Virus record (IMG/VR): IMGVR_UViG_3300009080_000013
Coordinates: 1-60,547 of that record
Strand: one strand, 5' to 3'
DNA length: 60,547 bases
From: a virus
Both the position numbers and the translations under genes were made by a program. Shown piece by piece: positions 36,551-44,761 of this stretch (position 1 is its first letter; each line of letters begins with the position of its first letter). The notes under the pieces were generated by a model. That model was not told where the DNA came from. It worked only from the letters and a program-made list of their open reading frames with translations, and did no database searches.

Positions 36551-38164
36551 ATGTCAAATAAAAATAATTCACTTCCAACTTGGTATAGTAACTATGGAAA
36601 AATGATAGTTGAGCAAAATACCACAATTGCTGTTTTTTCAGAAGATGCTAATGAGAGATTAAAACAATATCTAGATTCAAACGAAAATTTATTAGAAGAA
36701 ATAAATACAGCATATCAAAAAGTAGCCGATGGTTCGATATCCGAAGCATCTATTATTCTCGATGGCTCTAAATTCAAAGTAAAACCCGGAGATGAAATGG
36801 CCCTAACAATAGATAGATCTAATTCAGGTGAACCTAGAATAATGGTATCTTTAGAAAATGAAAAAACATTAGTTGGTGATTTAAATCTTTCGACTATTGC
36901 CGGTTATGTATATAAATCAATGGACGGTATGGGAACAGATGAACTTCAATATGCTTCTGCCGTTGCAGCTATTCATATGGATTTATGTGAAAGGAATGTA
37001 TCAGAAAGAGGTACACAAAGAGTTTTTGATATTTTTAATGCTGATGCTTTTGGAACTAAGTACGAAGGATATACATTAGATGAATGGATTGATGGAGATT
37101 TTGACGGGAGAGATGAAGCATGTGCAATGGCACTTGCTAAAAGACCTATACCTAAATCTATTATTAGAGGAATTAGTTGGGGAACTATTTTTACCGATTT
37201 AGGATTATTAATCCTTGCCGTTCCTACTTTAGGAGCATCTTTAGCAGCAACTTCTGCAGGCCGAGCTGCTATTGGAGCAGGAAAAGCTGCCACTAAAATA
37301 GGGAAAGCTGTTTCTAAGTCTAAAAAATTAGCTAAAGCCGCTAATACTGCAAAGGCTGCCGGTAAAGCTTTAAAAGCAGGTAAGGTTTTCGCTAGAGTAA
37401 CTCCAACTATGACAAAGGCCTGGAAAGCATTGGGCGCAGCAGGTAGACTTGCTAAAGCCAAAGCTTTTATGCCAGTTGGTAAAACAGTTGAATGGTTATC
37501 AAAAGCTAAAAACGTTTCAAATGTAAAAATTACTAAATACTTTACAAACGCAGCCGGTAAAAGCATGGTAAAACTTCAACAGGTAACCAGTACCGGAACA
37601 GGTACACTCGTATTCAATGTTGGCGTAGATAGTCTTTTACTTAACGCAGGTAAAGCAGGTGGAATGAGCATGAAAACTGCTACTAAACTAGCAGTAGCTG
37701 CTGGATTAACAGGAGCAATTAGTAAAGCTGAAACTGGAAATCTAGAAGGTATAGCGGGATCAGATGAACAAATGGACGATATGTTCAATCCATATAACCC
37801 AGCTGAATTGATGGGATATTATGATCAAACTAACGCTGATCCAGCAAAAGCAATGAGCCAATATAAACAATTAGCAGCCGCTGAATTAGCAGCTATGTTA
37901 TACGATGCAATGGATGGATGGACAGATAATTCAGACGAAATGGCTATTGCTTTGATGATACTAAGTATGGATAAAGAAACTGCTATTGCTACTAAAAAAG
38001 AATATGAAAGTGCTTACGCAGGAAGTAATTTTTACGAAGATGTTATTGCGAGTGAATTAGAAGCAACAATGGAAGAAATAGTAGGATGCTATTGGGCAGC
38101 CATGACTGGAACAGGTCCTTATGTAAACCAAGTTAAAACAAAACTAGCAGCAGCTAAGAAATAA
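36551..38164 (+). CDS. Protein with annexin-like repeats flanking an amphipathic helical region
   Basis: 537 residues. Near residues 120-200 the sequence GYVYKSMDGMGTDELQYASA, RGTQRVFDIFNADAF and LDEWIDGDFDGRDEACAMAL follows the annexin repeat: (A)M.G.GTDE, a helical middle, then L...I.GDF...A.AL. A second copy near 440-520 reads LYDAMDGWTDNSDEMAIALM, KKEYESAYAGSNFYEDVIAS, ELEATMEE. Between them lies a hydrophobic turn (GLLILAVPTLGASLAATSAG) and a long Ala/Gly/Lys amphipathic stretch with many KA(A/G) repeats. Annexin repeats bind membranes through calcium. A virion-borne membrane-interacting protein is inferred. N-terminus lacks a leader. Confidence 0.5.
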   Translation: MSNKNNSLPTWYSNYGKMIVEQNTTIAVFSEDANERLKQYLDSNENLLEEINTAYQKVADGSISEASIILDGSKFKVKPGDEMALTIDRSNSGEPRIMVSLENEKTLVGDLNLSTIAGYVYKSMDGMGTDELQYASAVAAIHMDLCERNVSERGTQRVFDIFNADAFGTKYEGYTLDEWIDGDFDGRDEACAMALAKRPIPKSIIRGISWGTIFTDLGLLILAVPTLGASLAATSAGRAAIGAGKAATKIGKAVSKSKKLAKAANTAKAAGKALKAGKVFARVTPTMTKAWKALGAAGRLAKAKAFMPVGKTVEWLSKAKNVSNVKITKYFTNAAGKSMVKLQQVTSTGTGTLVFNVGVDSLLLNAGKAGGMSMKTATKLAVAAGLTGAISKAETGNLEGIAGSDEQMDDMFNPYNPAELMGYYDQTNADPAKAMSQYKQLAAAELAAMLYDAMDGWTDNSDEMAIALMILSMDKETAIATKKEYESAYAGSNFYEDVIASELEATMEEIVGCYWAAMTGTGPYVNQVKTKLAAAKK

Positions 38165-38186
38165 AATTTTAAAACTACTTAAAAGT

Positions 38187-38202
38187 AATAGGTATAATAA
38201 TA
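38187..38202 (+). promoter_or_regulatory. Putative phage promoter (GTATAATA class)
   Basis: AATAGGTATAATAATA about 15-30 bases before the ATG at 38217. Matches the recurrent element weakly at its 3' part. Confidence 0.35.
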
Positions 38203-38216
38203 ATAAAATTTTAGCT

Positions 38217-38723
38217 ATGATGGAATTAAATTCAAATCAACAAACTGAAACGGTAGAAGAAAAAGAAAATACCGCGAAAGAAACAATAACAGAAACACCG
38301 GATGTACCTGAAAAGGAACTAACGGATGACGAAAGATTAACTCAATTAAAGGAATTTAGAAAAAATGGAAGTGTTACTTTAGATGCAACATATGATGTAT
38401 TTAAAAGAATTAGAAATACTTTTAAGAATGATACTCCTTGGTCTGGTCCTAATCAAGCTTATTTATTAAGTATCCTTATGCTTACATTAGAAGCATCTTT
38501 AGCTTCACTAGATAGTAAATCTACAGAATCACAGAAAATGAGCGTTAGGAATGATGCAATAGAAGCAATGAGTGTATTTATAGGATCAATGAATGGTAAA
38601 AATTCTCATTCTGCTCAAAGTCAATTGGGAATGTTTCTAGTATTACAAAATGGAATACAACAATTGCAAATGATAGATAGTCAAATATCTGAATTAGAAA
38701 ATAAATTAAATAATTCTAAATAA
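38217..38723 (+). CDS. Hypothetical helical protein
   Basis: 168 residues; either of two adjacent ATG (38217, 38220) could start it. Acidic disordered N-terminus of ~45 residues (TVEEKENTAKETITETPDVP), then an all-helical domain (QAYLLSILMLTLEASLASLD, DAIEAMSVFIGSMNG) and a C-terminal coil. No family recognised. Its position between the annexin-like and the acidic core-like proteins suggests a head-internal or structural role. Confidence 0.55.
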   Translation: MMELNSNQQTETVEEKENTAKETITETPDVPEKELTDDERLTQLKEFRKNGSVTLDATYDVFKRIRNTFKNDTPWSGPNQAYLLSILMLTLEASLASLDSKSTESQKMSVRNDAIEAMSVFIGSMNGKNSHSAQSQLGMFLVLQNGIQQLQMIDSQISELENKLNNSK

Positions 38724-38781
38724 TTTTTTTAGTTTTTTATTTGTTTAAAGCAGATATATAAATAAAATAAACATTAGTAAA

Positions 38782-39135
38782 ATGAAAAGAAAAATTGCTA
38801 ACTTTAATTCCTTCATGAAGAATAGACTGAATGAAATGGAAGAAACTGATAACCAATTCGCTATGAGCATGGATAATTATTCAGAAGCACCTGAAGAAGA
38901 TATGGATGAAATGGATGAAGATCCAGATCTAGATATGGAAGAAGGCGAAGACGAAGAAGAACTTACCATGGAAGATCTTAAAGCTGTAGTTGATGACCTC
39001 GAAGAAAGATTATCTGCATTAGAAGGTGGAGAAGACGAAGAGGAAGAAGACGAGGACGAAGAAGTCGAAGAAGAAGACGAAGACGAGGACGAAGAAGTTG
39101 AAGAAGACGAAGAAGAGGAAGAAGAAGAAATTTAA
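38782..39135 (+). CDS. Highly acidic internal head protein candidate with leader
   Basis: 117 residues. N-terminus MKRKIANFNSFMKNRLNE|M is one of the clearest leader-like peptides with a gp21-type L-N-E site. After it the protein is almost wholly acidic, with a short coiled coil (LKAVVDDLEERLSALEGG) and a C-terminal run of Glu/Asp from about residue 80. T4 has small acidic internal core proteins (gp67, PIP) that are cut in the prohead; this looks analogous. The GAA/GAC-rich coding repeats occupy 39024-39132. Confidence 0.6.
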   Translation: MKRKIANFNSFMKNRLNEMEETDNQFAMSMDNYSEAPEEDMDEMDEDPDLDMEEGEDEEELTMEDLKAVVDDLEERLSALEGGEDEEEEDEDEEVEEEDEDEDEEVEEDEEEEEEEI

Positions 39136-39161
39136 AATTCAACCTTGCTAAAAATATATTA

Positions 39162-39203
39162 AAGCATAGGTAACTGTTATTTTAATAATAGATATCTATG
39201 CTT
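39162..39203. other. Inverted repeat in leader of DUF192 gene
   Basis: AAGCATAG (39162-39169) and CTATGCTT (39196-39203) are perfect complements separated by 26 bases. They lie between the acidic protein gene and the ATG at 39217. It lacks a following T-run, so a translational control hairpin or operator is more likely than a terminator. Function unknown. Confidence 0.35.
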
Positions 39204-39216
39204 ATTCAGCTTTTAA

Positions 39217-39633
39217 ATGGACTCTAATTACAAAAGATCAATTCTTCTATTTGAAAACTACTGTAAACAGGATACAGTAGACAACAAGACAATTGATTGT
39301 AATTTAGGAAAATGTCCAATGAAGCTAAAAATAGCGTCTACTCCTCAATCTCAACTTAAAGGATATCAAGATGAAAAAGAGCCTTCTGATAATGAAGGTA
39401 TTCTATTCGTGTATCCTTCAGAGATACAGGCATCTTTTTGGATGAAAGATGTTAGTTTTCCCTTAGACATACTTTTTTTTAATTCAAATAAAGAATTAAT
39501 AGATTCCATGACAATGTCTCCTGATAGTTACCCAAAAATTTTTACATGCAAAAAGCCTGCACAATACGCAGTTGAGACTAGATCAGGATGGTATGCTAGG
39601 CATGGAAATAAAAGTATTAAACTTTCAATATGA
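39217..39633 (+). CDS. DUF192 protein with leader-like N-terminus
   Basis: 138 residues. SQLKGYQDEKEPSDNEGILF, ASFWMKDVSFPLDILFF and QYAVETRSGWYARHGNKSI follow DUF192 closely (GL..R..L....GMLF ... FWMKNT..PLDI.F ... LE..AGW...HGI). DUF192 is a small beta-rich fold of unknown activity, usually secreted in bacteria. Here the signal peptide is replaced by MDSNYKRSILLFE|N, a leader-like peptide. Two extra Cys (CNLGKC) precede the domain. The TGA stop overlaps the next ATG. Confidence 0.8.
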   Translation: MDSNYKRSILLFENYCKQDTVDNKTIDCNLGKCPMKLKIASTPQSQLKGYQDEKEPSDNEGILFVYPSEIQASFWMKDVSFPLDILFFNSNKELIDSMTMSPDSYPKIFTCKKPAQYAVETRSGWYARHGNKSIKLSI

Positions 39634-39806
39634 AAAAATCATACAGTAGAAAAGATTTAGATTGTAAAATATGCGAAGAAACCGTAAAAAACGTTAGCTC
39701 TGAAGCAACGGCTGTTACTTGTTGGAAATGCGTAAACGATCAACTAAAAGGAATGCCCATTTCTATTTCAGAAGACGATATTGATCACAAAGAAAATGAA
39801 GAATAA
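39630..39806 (+). CDS. Small zinc-ribbon protein
   Basis: 58 residues starting at the ATG in ATGA at 39630. Two CxxC knuckles (CKIC and CWKC, about 16 residues apart) predict a small zinc ribbon. The C-terminus is acidic (SEDDIDHKENEE). No family recognised. Overlaps DUF192 by four bases and the next gene by eleven. Confidence 0.65.
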   Translation: MKKSYSRKDLDCKICEETVKNVSSEATAVTCWKCVNDQLKGMPISISEDDIDHKENEE

Positions 39807-40260
39807 TAAACATATAGAATTGTATAAATCATTTACTAATGACTATTATGAATTATTATTAGAGGAATATTCTAAACAATCCGAACACAAAACATTTAAA
39901 AAATTTATTCTAAATAAAGCAAGCAGAGTAAAGGAAATATCCAAAAATGTAATTGTTGCATTTAAAAAAGAAGGATCTGAAACTTCCAATATGTTAAATG
40001 TATTTAATAGGCGCTTACGTAACAAGTTGAATTTAAAAACTAGAAGTGATATGCCAACCAAGCAGGAGTTAGACGAAGCATTACATCAATTAAAAGATGT
40101 TCCTAAGATGTTACCATTTGTTTTAGTTATGTTAACTACTCCGATACCTGGTTCCTCTACTATGTATACTGTCTTTGCTTATTTTCTCAAAAAGAAATCC
40201 AACGGTAAAATAAATTTACTTCCTGATTCTTTTGATAACATACTAGATAAAAGGAATTAA
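39796..40260 (+). CDS. Helical protein with LETM1-like C-terminal phrase
   Basis: 154 residues from the ATG at 39796; a TTG at 39781 would add five residues. Helical and basic. The end KDVPKMLPFVLVMLTTPIPG, then NGKINLLPDSF resembles the LETM1-like segment found in some phage proteins (hydrophobic helix, PGGS, LPSSF). The N-terminus contains HIELYKSF, faintly leader-like. Function unknown. Confidence 0.45.
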   Translation: MKNNKHIELYKSFTNDYYELLLEEYSKQSEHKTFKKFILNKASRVKEISKNVIVAFKKEGSETSNMLNVFNRRLRNKLNLKTRSDMPTKQELDEALHQLKDVPKMLPFVLVMLTTPIPGSSTMYTVFAYFLKKKSNGKINLLPDSFDNILDKRN

Positions 40261-40295
40261 ATATTTTTTATTCTTTTTTAAAACCGTTAACTGAA

Positions 40296-40315
40296 TCCCG
40301 GTATAATAAATTATA
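40296..40315 (+). promoter_or_regulatory. Putative phage promoter (GTATAATA class)
   Basis: TCCCGGTATAATAAATTATA about 20-40 bases ahead of the ATG at 40335, in a 74-base gap. Confidence 0.4.
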
Positions 40316-40334
40316 TTATAAAATATTTATTTAA

Positions 40335-41294
40335 ATGGAATTACGGGATATGAATGTAGGAATAATAGGTCAAGGCTTTGTTGGCACCGCCGTCAGGGAA
40401 AAATTTAAACAAACTCATAATGTTTACACATGTGATTTAGATGAATCTAAATGTGGATTATTCACTAAGGATAATTACGTTATTGAGAAATTAGAAATTT
40501 CTAATATAGTAGAAAAATGTGATATTGTATTTGTATGTGTACCTACACCCATGTTTAAAAGTGGTAAATGCGATCTCAATATAGTAGAAGATGTTATTTG
40601 TCAAATAGATGACGCAAGCATAGGCTTAGATAAAAATACAATAGCTGTACTTAAGTCAACTGTTCCTCCTGGAACAACCGAGTCCTTAAATAGAAAGTAT
40701 AGACGAGTTGGCATTAGTTTTAGTCCAGAATTTTTAACTGAAGCCAATTCAGTAGAAGATTTTGAAAACCAAGATAGAATAATATTAGGAATAGACTGGG
40801 CAGAACACATTAAACCTATTACTGATCTTTTCAAAAAGGTTTTTCCAAAGGCCAATATATCAGTATTAAATACAGCAGAAGCTGAATTAACTAAATACAT
40901 GACTAATTTATTTTTAGCTACTAAAGTTAGTTTTTTCAATGATATGTACGTATTAACTAATTCAATTAATAAAGATAAAACAGTTTCTCATGATATAGAT
41001 TTTAATTCAGTAGTATCAGCGACATTACTTGATCCTAGAATAGGAAATACTCATACTATGGTACCGGGTCCAGATGGAGATTTTGGTTACGGAGGCCATT
41101 GTTTTCCTAAAGATATGGCAGCTATATTAAATGTTGCAGATGAATTAAGTACATCATTACCTACTTTATTTGGAGCGTCTACTACGAACGCTATTGTTAG
41201 ACAAAACAGAGACTGGGAAGAAATGAAAGGAAGAGCAGTTTCTGAAAACGAAAACTTAGAAAAAACAGAAAATACTATTTCAAGTGAGCTTTAA
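40335..41294 (+). CDS. UDP-glucose/GDP-mannose dehydrogenase-like protein, C-terminally short
   Basis: 319 residues. N-terminal NAD-binding motif VGIIGQGFVGTAV, then VFVCVPTPM, KSTVPPGTTE and FSPEFLTEA, with catalytic Cys in YGGHCFPKDM: all hallmarks of nucleotide-sugar 6-dehydrogenases. Family members are usually 390-450 residues. Here the C-terminal nucleotide-sugar-binding domain is missing after the central dimer domain, and the tail is charged. The ATG at 40350 (MNVGIIG) is an equally good start. Together with the epimerase at 49181 it could divert host sugar nucleotides. Activity on its own is uncertain. Confidence 0.8.
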   Translation: MELRDMNVGIIGQGFVGTAVREKFKQTHNVYTCDLDESKCGLFTKDNYVIEKLEISNIVEKCDIVFVCVPTPMFKSGKCDLNIVEDVICQIDDASIGLDKNTIAVLKSTVPPGTTESLNRKYRRVGISFSPEFLTEANSVEDFENQDRIILGIDWAEHIKPITDLFKKVFPKANISVLNTAEAELTKYMTNLFLATKVSFFNDMYVLTNSINKDKTVSHDIDFNSVVSATLLDPRIGNTHTMVPGPDGDFGYGGHCFPKDMAAILNVADELSTSLPTLFGASTTNAIVRQNRDWEEMKGRAVSENENLEKTENTISSEL

Positions 41295-41586
41295 TAAGAA
41301 GATAATACCTAATAAAAAGAACTACTTAAAAAAAGAGTATCTTGAAATAGGACACGATAAATTTGTTAAAAAATATAGTTCATACGATGCTTATTTCGTA
41401 GGTAATTATACTAACTCATATTTTATAAATTGGGTAATGTATAATGAAAAACCTTATAAATTAGGTATATATGAAATAAATCAATTCATCTATAGACTCA
41501 AAGAGCTTGGTGTAAAAGGAATAATAAGTAATATAAATTATAAACTAAAAAAAAATATAAAATATGTATTGGGTAGCAAAAGTTAA
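41284..41586 (+). CDS. Hypothetical protein
   Basis: 100 residues, GTG start at 41284 overlapping the dehydrogenase stop. Basic and Tyr/Lys-rich (SYDAYFVGNYTNSYFINWVM). No family recognised. Overlaps the next start by 23 bases. Confidence 0.5.
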   Translation: MSFNKKIIPNKKNYLKKEYLEIGHDKFVKKYSSYDAYFVGNYTNSYFINWVMYNEKPYKLGIYEINQFIYRLKELGVKGIISNINYKLKKNIKYVLGSKS

Positions 41587-41764
41587 ATTCGAATCAATAA
41601 ACGACAACAACGGTAAAGTACAAACGACTAAGGAAGAATATCTAGTTTCAGCGGAATCTGTCACTGAAGTAGAAGAAAAGCTAAACACTAAATTTGGAGA
41701 AGGTATGTCTGAATTTTCAGTATCAAGTGTATCTGAATCTAAAATAATGGGAATTGTGGATTAA
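41564..41764 (+). CDS. DUF4494-like small protein
   Basis: 66 residues: MYWVAKVKFESINDNNGKVQ, EEYLVSAESVTEVEEKL and SEFSVSSVSESKI. This follows the Bacteroidetes DUF4494 pattern (WYE.KV.Y.K..E.G...K..E.YLV.A.SFTEAE). It is a short protein of unknown function common in that phylum, so it supports the host assignment. Confidence 0.6.
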   Translation: MYWVAKVKFESINDNNGKVQTTKEEYLVSAESVTEVEEKLNTKFGEGMSEFSVSSVSESKIMGIVD

Positions 41765-42063
41765 TGCAGCATTTCATAAGCAATATCGAAATTAATAATA
41801 TAGACATTGACCTAAATCAAAAAGAATTGGCTGATAAAGATGTAATTTCAAAAAGGGTTTCCGAAATAAGAAGTACCCTACAGGAACTTTTAAAAGAATT
41901 AGACGAATTAGTAGCATCATGTGGTCATCAAAATGGATACGATATAAAGCTATTAAACGCAACTAACCTGAATACAGGAGGGTTAAGAAAAGTGTGTAAA
42001 ACATGCGGTTCTCCTATAGGATATGCAAGTCAAGCTGAAATAGATGAATGGAAAGAAAGTTAA
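41764..42063 (+). CDS. Zinc-binding hypothetical protein
   Basis: 99 residues with a helical N-terminal half (KRVSEIRSTLQELLKELDEL) and a C-terminal Cys/His set: CGHQ, then VCKTCGSPIGYAS. C, H, C and C could form one zinc site. The start overlaps the DUF4494-like stop by one base. Function unknown. Confidence 0.55.
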   Translation: MQHFISNIEINNIDIDLNQKELADKDVISKRVSEIRSTLQELLKELDELVASCGHQNGYDIKLLNATNLNTGGLRKVCKTCGSPIGYASQAEIDEWKES

Positions 42064-42361
42064 AATAAAATCTTCTAAATCAGAGGCAATATATGATGTA
42101 CTTGTAAAATTGCTAAAATGCTCTTCTAATTTTTATGAAAAAGAATCATTTATATATCATCATTCTGTAGTATCTCATGAAATTAGAAATTATAACCTTA
42201 AAACGCACGATTCCCTTAAAGTAAATTGGAAATTTTCAATATACGAAGACGAAATACTACAATTCAATTGTAAAGAAGGTGCTTCTATGGATGTTTTTTT
42301 AAAATCAATAGCCATTCAAAATAAAGCAAATAGTTTAATAGCTTATATATTAAAAGAGTAA
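42044..42361 (+). CDS. Hypothetical protein
   Basis: 105 residues, overlapping the previous gene by 20 bases. Lys/Ser-rich alpha/beta (YDVLVKLLKCSSNFYEKESF). No family recognised. It shares general size and layout with the following gene, but no clear homology is visible. Confidence 0.5.
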   Translation: MNGKKVKIKSSKSEAIYDVLVKLLKCSSNFYEKESFIYHHSVVSHEIRNYNLKTHDSLKVNWKFSIYEDEILQFNCKEGASMDVFLKSIAIQNKANSLIAYILKE

Positions 42362-42363
42362 AT

Positions 42364-42795
42364 ATGCAAGTTGTTAAAGTTCCTTTAGTAGAAGATATTT
42401 TTTTTAATATACAATTTAAAAAATTTATTTTATCCAAGATAAATTCCCTATATGTTGAATATAACGAAATACCTAACGAATTAATATTCAAGGGGGCTCT
42501 CGGGAGACGTCTATTTAATCTTATAAATGATAACAGTTGGAAATTTGGTAAAACTAAAATATTTCACGAGAAGGGACCTAATGAAATAGAAATTAAATAT
42601 ACCAGGAACATAACGGTTAAGAAAAATTCAGACTTAGCCTCTCATGTAAAATCAAGCCTAGATGGAAAAATAGTAGATGGATGGATGAATTCAAAAAGTC
42701 AATCTTCTATAGTAAATTCAAATATTGATACTAATTTTAATATAGAAAAAACAGTTACTCCTAATCTAATAATAAAACTAGAAAAGCTAGTGTAA
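42364..42795 (+). CDS. Hypothetical protein
   Basis: 143 residues. Alpha/beta with a Trp in DNSWKFGKTKIFH and a Ser/Asn-rich C-terminus. No family recognised. It follows the previous gene by two bases and ends before the secreted protein gene. Confidence 0.5.
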   Translation: MQVVKVPLVEDIFFNIQFKKFILSKINSLYVEYNEIPNELIFKGALGRRLFNLINDNSWKFGKTKIFHEKGPNEIEIKYTRNITVKKNSDLASHVKSSLDGKIVDGWMNSKSQSSIVNSNIDTNFNIEKTVTPNLIIKLEKLV

Positions 42796-42821
42796 TATAT
42801 AAAATAAACTTTTAATATATT

Positions 42822-43889
42822 ATGAATAAGTTAGTTTTACTTTTAACCTTATCACTATCTCAATTTTTTTATTCCCAATCATATACTGATACTGTTAAAT
42901 TTGATCGTATGGAAGATTTTGATTGGAATGGAAATTGGTACTTTTCAGAACCGACTACTGGATTTTTTACAAACGCTTCAAAATCAGCACCTACATCAGC
43001 TGTTATTTATGGAACTGGCGGCGGTACAGACGAATATGATTGGTATTCTTTACCAAACATAACAGGATTAGATCCATTTAAGGAATATAAAATACAAATT
43101 AATTTAGGAGCATATAGATTTACATCAACGGGAGGATCGTCTGGCGTAGATGCTAGCGATTATGTAGAAGTACAAATATCTACCGATGGAGGTTCTAACT
43201 ATTCTTCTGAACTAAGAGTCACTGGTTTTAACAATGCTTATTGGGATTATAATTCACAAATTGCTTCAGTAAATGTAGATGGAAATTTAGATATATTTAC
43301 ACCAGCTGGAGGAGGAAATAGAACGCTAACGGGGGATGGATATTCCGTTTTAGAATTAATTCTACCTTTTGGAACTACTCAAGTGGCTGTTGATATTTTA
43401 TCATTGGTAGATAGGCCAGGCGAAGAATGGTGGATAGACGACATATATCTGTTAGGATCAGTTAACAATCCTTTACCGGTTGAATTAATATATTTTAGAG
43501 GTGAACAAAAAAATGATTATAATATTTTAAGTTGGTCGACTATGTCTGAATCTAACAGTGATGCATTTGATGTAGAATGGAGTATAGATGCATATGAATG
43601 GAATTTAATAGATTCACAAACGGCCGCAGGTAATTCAAATACACAACAGTATTATTCATGTGTTCAAATGAATCCACTTCATGAAATAAACTATTACAGA
43701 CTAATTCAAAGAGATTGGGACGGTAACTTTGAAATATTCGGTCCAATATACGTAGATAATAGACAAAGAGAAAAAGAAGTAGTTAGGTACTTAAACATTA
43801 GTGGGCAAGAAATAAACCCTAGTTATTTTTCTGGAATAGTAATAATACTATATAAAGATGGTACTTTTTCTAGAGAGTACTTAAAATAA
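42822..43889 (+). CDS. Secreted protein with type IX secretion-like C-terminus
   Basis: 355 residues. The N-terminal signal peptide is MNKLVLLLTLSLSQFFYSQS. A beta-sandwich-like region (~20-215) is rich in Asp/Gly/Thr. Then PLPVELIYFRGEQKNDYNIL followed by SWSTMSESNSDAFDVEWSID and YYRLIQRDWDGNFEIF is the module preceding the sorting domain in many Bacteroidetes T9SS substrates. The last ~45 residues (VVRYLNISGQEINPSYF ... IILYKDGTFSREYLK) look like a T9SS C-terminal sorting domain. A host-derived surface protein gene captured by the phage is the likely origin. A terminator follows. Confidence 0.7.
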   Translation: MNKLVLLLTLSLSQFFYSQSYTDTVKFDRMEDFDWNGNWYFSEPTTGFFTNASKSAPTSAVIYGTGGGTDEYDWYSLPNITGLDPFKEYKIQINLGAYRFTSTGGSSGVDASDYVEVQISTDGGSNYSSELRVTGFNNAYWDYNSQIASVNVDGNLDIFTPAGGGNRTLTGDGYSVLELILPFGTTQVAVDILSLVDRPGEEWWIDDIYLLGSVNNPLPVELIYFRGEQKNDYNILSWSTMSESNSDAFDVEWSIDAYEWNLIDSQTAAGNSNTQQYYSCVQMNPLHEINYYRLIQRDWDGNFEIFGPIYVDNRQREKEVVRYLNISGQEINPSYFSGIVIILYKDGTFSREYLK

Positions 43890-43921
43890 TATATCTAAAA
43901 ACATGTAATAAAAGGAGCACT

Positions 43922-43946
43922 GTACTATACTCATATAGTACTTTTT
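43922..43946 (+). terminator. Intrinsic terminator
   Basis: Perfect 8-base stem GTACTATA (43922-43929) / TATAGTAC (43934-43941) with a 4-base loop and five T. It isolates the secreted protein gene from the cyclase gene. Confidence 0.8.
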
Positions 43947-44013
43947 GACTATATAGACTTAGTACCATATTACTATAAAAGTATTTTTATAAATAATATA
44001 AATTATATTTTAT

Positions 44014-44721
44014 ATGTATAATAGCCTAATTACTCAGTTTGAATTATTTGAAAGCGTATCTGATTTAGATAAACTACAACAGAAAAATCAAGCCATACTA
44101 TTTACAGATGTAAAGTCTAGTTCTAAATTATGGAATTTACACAAAGACGGAATGTTTGACGCGTTAGAAGAACATGAAAAAAGAATGGAAAAGATAGTTC
44201 CAAAAAATGGAGGTGACATAATAAAAACAATAGGCGATAGTTATATGCTTGGATGGGATGGAACAGATTCGTTATACAAAGCTATTTTAACAGGTATTGA
44301 AATACAAAAAGATTTAGTTAAGAATCCAATTAAAATAAAAGGTCAAATCATGTCTATTAGAATGGGGATATCATGGGGACCTTTGTATAAAAAGAAGGTT
44401 AATATTCAAAATAAAAAATTATGGGATTATTTTGGAAACACTGTCAATACTGCTTCTCGAATGGAATCAACTGTTTCAAAGGCCGGTGAACTAGCTTTTA
44501 GTTTTACAGATTCTTTAGATAAACCTCAGGAAGAAAAAATAGTAAAATATTTAGAAGATAATAAATTTAAAATAGATATAACTGACTATAGTCATAAGTG
44601 TTATTCAGGTAAAAGAAAGAGATCTGGAAGAATGTTATCTGAATTACAACTACATACATGTGAACCTTTAACTAAATTGAAAGGCATTGGTAAGGTTACT
44701 GCGTATACTATAAAAATATAA
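44014..44721 (+). CDS. Class III nucleotidyl cyclase with leader-like N-terminus
   Basis: 235 residues. The catalytic domain (~26-165) reads QAILFTDVKSSSKLW (metal Asp at about 32), GDIIKTIGDSYMLGW (Lys ~71, metal Asp ~75), IRMGISWGPLY and LWDYFGNTVNTASRME (Asp ~138, Asn ~145, Arg ~149). These are the metal, base-selecting and transition-state residues of class III cyclases. The Lys/Asp pair favours ATP, giving cAMP. The N-terminus MYNSLITQFELFE|S is leader-like. The C-terminal ~65 residues are basic with a helix-hairpin-like LKGIGKVTAYTI. If packaged, it could alter host cyclic-nucleotide signalling at entry; that is inference. Confidence 0.8.
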   Translation: MYNSLITQFELFESVSDLDKLQQKNQAILFTDVKSSSKLWNLHKDGMFDALEEHEKRMEKIVPKNGGDIIKTIGDSYMLGWDGTDSLYKAILTGIEIQKDLVKNPIKIKGQIMSIRMGISWGPLYKKKVNIQNKKLWDYFGNTVNTASRMESTVSKAGELAFSFTDSLDKPQEEKIVKYLEDNKFKIDITDYSHKCYSGKRKRSGRMLSELQLHTCEPLTKLKGIGKVTAYTIKI

Positions 44722-44761
44722 CTATTTCTGGTTATAAATAATAAAAAGAATTTTTTTACAA

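Noticed and set aside
36973-37566. 197-codon Ala/Pro-rich frame on the minus strand
   Set aside because: Antisense shadow of the Ala/Gly/Lys-rich region of the annexin-like protein; no leader or upstream promoter.
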